Assembly (NCBI GenBank): GCA_024641135.1
Contig: JAHEDS010000004.1
Span: 12,891-69,216, forward strand
Origin: Flavobacteriales bacterium
GTDB lineage: Bacteria > Bacteroidota > Bacteroidia > Flavobacteriales > Flavobacteriaceae
Length of the DNA stretch: 56,326 bases
Direction of reading: 5' to 3'
Below, piece by piece: positions 53,412-56,326 of this stretch. The position numbers and the translations under genes are program-made. The notes under the pieces were generated by a model. It was not told the origin of the DNA and did not search any database. It saw only the letters and a list, made by a program, of their open reading frames with translations. Each line of letters begins with the position of its first letter. Positions within the stretch are counted from its first letter, which is position 1.

Positions 53412-56326
53412 ATGTTGAAGAAACAAGGAATGTATTTGCCGGAATTTGAACATGATAATTGTGGAGCTGGTTTTATATGTAGTTTAAAAGGAATTAAGTC
53501 AAACGACATTATTCATAAAGCTCTAGAAATTCTTGAAAAGCTAGAACATCGTGGCGCGGTTAGCTCAGATGGAAAAACTGGAGATGGAGCTGGTATTTTA
53601 ATCGATATACCTCATGATTTTTTTACAGCAAACTGTTCTTTTAAATTACCTGTGTCTGGCAAATATGCCGTGAGTAATGTTTTTTTACCAAAAAAACAGA
53701 ATCAGCAAACATTCTGTATCAATATATTTGAAAAGCACTTTAAAGAGCAGGGCCTTGAAATATTGGGGTGGAGAGATGTCCCCGTGGACAAAAATGCACT
53801 AGGCGAACTTGCCGCTAAAACACAACCCTTTATAAAACAAGTATTTATTGGAAAAGAAAACGGTAAACAAGACGATTTTCAATTTAATTTAAAAATGTTC
53901 ATTGCCAGAAAAAAGGCTGAACACGAAATTTATAACTCAAAACTATCAGAAAGTTCCTTTTTTTACCTTCCTAGCTTATCAACAAAAATCATTATATATA
54001 AAGGATTATTAGTTCCTGAAGACATTAAACGGTTTTATAAAGATTTGAATGACCCTTTATTTGTAACCAGATTAGCTTTAGTTCATCAACGATTCTCAAC
54101 AAATACCTTTCCAACATGGGATTTGGCTCAGCCCTTTAGATATATGTGCCATAACGGTGAAATAAACACTTTAAGAGGCAATGTTGCCAGAATGTTTTCT
54201 CGCGAGGAATTAATGAAAAGCGACTGGTTTGGTGATGAAATAAAAAACATATTACCTATTGTACTTTTAGGAAAATCAGATTCAGCTTCTATGGATATGG
54301 TTGTTGAATTACTTTTAATGACAGGTCGTTCTTTGCCTGAAGTTATGATGATGTTAATCCCTGAGGCCTGGGAGAAAAACCCAGAAATGTCTGAGACTAA
54401 AAAAGCCTTTTATGAATTTAACTCTTGTTTAATGGAACCTTGGGATGGCCCAGCGTCGATTCCATTTACTGATGGCAATTATATTGGAGCTGTTTTGGAT
54501 AGAAATGGTTTACGCCCGTCAAGATATTCGGTTACAAAAGACGGGTATGTTATTATGTCTTCAGAAACTGGTGTTATTGAAATTGCTCCTAAAAATATTG
54601 AATTTCATGGTCGATTAGAGCCTGGAAAAATGTTTTTAGTAGATATGAATGCAGGAAGAATCGTAAATGATGAAGAGATTAAAGAAGAAATAGCAATTAA
54701 ATATCCGTATAAAAAATGGTTGGATAAAAACTTAATTCACCTTAAAGATATTCCATATAATGACTGTCCAATATTTTTAAATGAAGAAAAACTAATTAAA
54801 CGACAGGTTATTTTTGGTTACACACAAGAAGATGTGAAAACTATAATTTTACCTATGGCCCAAGGCGGTAAAGAACCTATTGGCTCCATGGGTAACGATT
54901 CGCCCATTGCAGTTTTATCAGACAAACCACAATTAATTTATAATTATTTCAAACAACTTTTTGCGCAAGTAACCAATCCTCCATTAGATGGTATTAGAGA
55001 AGAATTAATTACAGATATTAGTTTAACCTTGGGTAGCGATTCAAATATTTTTGAAATTAATGAGCTTCACTGTAAAAAGTTAAAAATTAAAAACCCGGTA
55101 ATTTCTAAACAAGATTTAGACAAAATAAAAAGTTACCAGAATCCAGATTTTAAAATCACTTCTTTCCCCATATTATATGAAATAGCTAAAGGGCATAATG
55201 GCTTAGAGGAAGCATTACAAATACTACTTACTGATATTTTAAAAGCAATAAATGAGGGTACAAACATTGTTATTTTAACCGACAGGAATGTTAATGAGCA
55301 AAACGCTCCAATTCCCGCATTATTGGCGTGTTCATTTATTAATAGTGCCTTACGTAAACTCGGTAAACGCTCTAAATTAAGTTTAATAATAGAATCTGCC
55401 GAACCAAGAGAAGTTCATCATTTTGCTTTGTTATTTGGTTATGGCGCCAGTGCTATAAATCCTTATATGGTAAACGAAATCATTGAAGCCAACATCAATG
55501 AATTAGACGTCATTATTTCAGCAGAGCAAGCCGTGGAAAACTTTAATAAAGCAGTCGGAAAAGGAATTTTAAAGGTTATGAATAAAATTGGAATCTCAAC
55601 ACTAAATTCATACCGAGGTTCTCAACTATTTGAATGTATTGGTATCAACACAAAAGTTGTTAATCAATATTTTCCAAATACAGTAACTAGAATTCAAGGC
55701 ATCGGTTTGCATGAAATTGAAAAAGAAATCAGCAAAAGATACCTCAATGCCTATAAAGAAAAACAAATTGCAGGAGATTTAGATTTAGAAGTTGGCGGAC
55801 AATATAGATGGAGACGAAATGGCGAACAACACTTATTCAACCCTCTTACTATCGCTAAATTACAAGAGTCTGTAAGGAGTAATAAACATAGTTCTTATAA
55901 AGAATACTCTGAGTTAATAAATAATCAATCAAGTCATTTAATGACGATTAGAGGGTTATTTGAATTCACAAACTACGACCCTATTCCAATAGATGAAGTG
56001 GAGCCATGGACTGAAATAGTAAAACGTTTTAAAACAGGCGCTATGTCTTATGGCTCAATAAGCAAAGAAGCTCATGAGAATCTGGCTGTGGCAATGAATA
56101 GAATTGGTGGAAAAAGCAACTCTGGAGAAGGGGGAGAAGATGAAGAACGTTTTTATAAAGACGCCAATGGTGATTGGAAAAACAGCGCTATTAAACAGGT
56201 AGCCTCTGGAAGATTTGGTGTCACCTCAAACTACTTAACCAATGCCTCGGAAATACAAATAAAAATGGCTCAGGGAGCTAAACCAGGAGAGGGCGGACAA
56301 TTACCAGGACCAAAAGTAAATCCTAG
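53412..56326 (+). CDS. gltB: Glutamate synthase large subunit, 3' end cut by window edge
   Basis: 971 codons visible from the ATG at 53412; the frame runs past the window end. GltB makes glutamate from glutamine and 2-oxoglutarate. The N-terminal class II amidotransferase has its nucleophile C17 in HDNCGAGFICSLKG, so residues 1-16 are a propeptide removed to expose Cys. HRGAVSSDGKTGDGAGI and ALVHQRFSTNTFPTWDLAQP follow. The central domain follows, and the FMN/2-oxoglutarate domain starts with GAMSYGSISKEAHENLA and NSGEGGEDEERF; the window ends at KMAQGAKPGEGGQLPGP. The C-terminal glutaminase-channel part is missing. It is divergent from the porin-glnK-amtB operon. Confidence 0.96.
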   Translation, partial: MLKKQGMYLPEFEHDNCGAGFICSLKGIKSNDIIHKALEILEKLEHRGAVSSDGKTGDGAGILIDIPHDFFTANCSFKLPVSGKYAVSNVFLPKKQNQQTFCINIFEKHFKEQGLEILGWRDVPVDKNALGELAAKTQPFIKQVFIGKENGKQDDFQFNLKMFIARKKAEHEIYNSKLSESSFFYLPSLSTKIIIYKGLLVPEDIKRFYKDLNDPLFVTRLALVHQRFSTNTFPTWDLAQPFRYMCHNGEINTLRGNVARMFSREELMKSDWFGDEIKNILPIVLLGKSDSASMDMVVELLLMTGRSLPEVMMMLIPEAWEKNPEMSETKKAFYEFNSCLMEPWDGPASIPFTDGNYIGAVLDRNGLRPSRYSVTKDGYVIMSSETGVIEIAPKNIEFHGRLEPGKMFLVDMNAGRIVNDEEIKEEIAIKYPYKKWLDKNLIHLKDIPYNDCPIFLNEEKLIKRQVIFGYTQEDVKTIILPMAQGGKEPIGSMGNDSPIAVLSDKPQLIYNYFKQLFAQVTNPPLDGIREELITDISLTLGSDSNIFEINELHCKKLKIKNPVISKQDLDKIKSYQNPDFKITSFPILYEIAKGHNGLEEALQILLTDILKAINEGTNIVILTDRNVNEQNAPIPALLACSFINSALRKLGKRSKLSLIIESAEPREVHHFALLFGYGASAINPYMVNEIIEANINELDVIISAEQAVENFNKAVGKGILKVMNKIGISTLNSYRGSQLFECIGINTKVVNQYFPNTVTRIQGIGLHEIEKEISKRYLNAYKEKQIAGDLDLEVGGQYRWRRNGEQHLFNPLTIAKLQESVRSNKHSSYKEYSELINNQSSHLMTIRGLFEFTNYDPIPIDEVEPWTEIVKRFKTGAMSYGSISKEAHENLAVAMNRIGGKSNSGEGGEDEERFYKDANGDWKNSAIKQVASGRFGVTSNYLTNASEIQIKMAQGAKPGEGGQLPGPKVNP

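Noticed and set aside
1-56326. Mobile elements, prophage, CRISPR, rRNA or tRNA genes
   Set aside because: No transposase, integrase, repeat-spacer pattern, or cloverleaf with a T-loop was seen on either strand; the gene content reads as core chromosome.
1-56326. Other single TTAACAT or TTAACA matches as Pho boxes
   Set aside because: Such heptamers are expected often in AT-rich DNA; only the two in the phosphate block show the 11-bp repeat or the matched 8-nt spacing to a -7 element.

Overview
The window looks like chromosome of a marine-type flavobacterium (Bacteroidota, Flavobacteriaceae). The base composition is strongly AT-rich. Several promoters carry the Bacteroidota -7 element TAnnTTTG, and Shine-Dalgarno sequences are rare. 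One protein ends in a type IX secretion sorting domain, a TonB-dependent receptor and several small outer-membrane barrels are present, and the DXS, PEP carboxylase and DUF3109 sequences have the form usual in this phylum. I found no rRNA, tRNA, CRISPR array, insertion sequence or prophage.

Layout. 1-2789: 5' part of a TonB-dependent receptor (minus), cut by the window edge. 3.0-10.5 kb: housekeeping genes (aspS, a ClC-family transporter, tadA, dxs, dgt). 10.6-19.7 kb: phosphate acquisition block (two outer-membrane porins, pstS, pstC, pstA, pstB, phoU and a Pit-type transporter with a PhoU-like tail), with a well-formed Pho-box candidate. 19.9-23.5 kb: aerobic class Ia ribonucleotide reductase (nrdA, nrdB). 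23.8-29.7 kb: DUF3109 protein, MarC protein, a one-domain flavoprotein, a C-terminal processing protease, dCMP deaminase, HupE/UreJ-like protein and a short-chain threonine dehydrogenase. 29.8-40.6 kb: a lipoprotein plus large T9SS-exported protein, TPR proteins, a CBS protein, a tail-less SSB with a divergent zinc-finger protein, and a large exported protein with a TonB-plug-like motif.

40.9-47.2 kb: a DASS-family transporter, an Rrf2 regulator with three cysteines, an unfamiliar 604-residue protein that looks like an FMN-binding TIM barrel of the nitronate monooxygenase/PfaD type, and the anaerobic class III ribonucleotide reductase (nrdD, nrdG). FNR-like palindromes lie at matching distances from -7-like elements in front of nrdG and of the 604-residue gene. 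A perfect 42-bp palindrome lies between the latter promoter and its start codon. This is my best candidate for an undescribed system: an oxygen-regulated anaerobic RNR unit with an unknown redox partner.

47.6-56.3 kb: PEP carboxylase with unusual active-site residues, then a nitrogen block (porin, glnK, amtB on minus; the 5' part of gltB on plus). The divergent intergenic region of this block carries three TTTACCCC repeats.

Together the window combines import of P (porin, Pst, Pit), import and assimilation of N (porin, Amt, PII, GltB), anaplerosis (PEPC), and dNTP supply under oxic (NrdAB) and anoxic (NrdDG) conditions, with dgt and dCMP deaminase trimming dNTP pools. All functional calls come from reading the sequence; no database search was possible.
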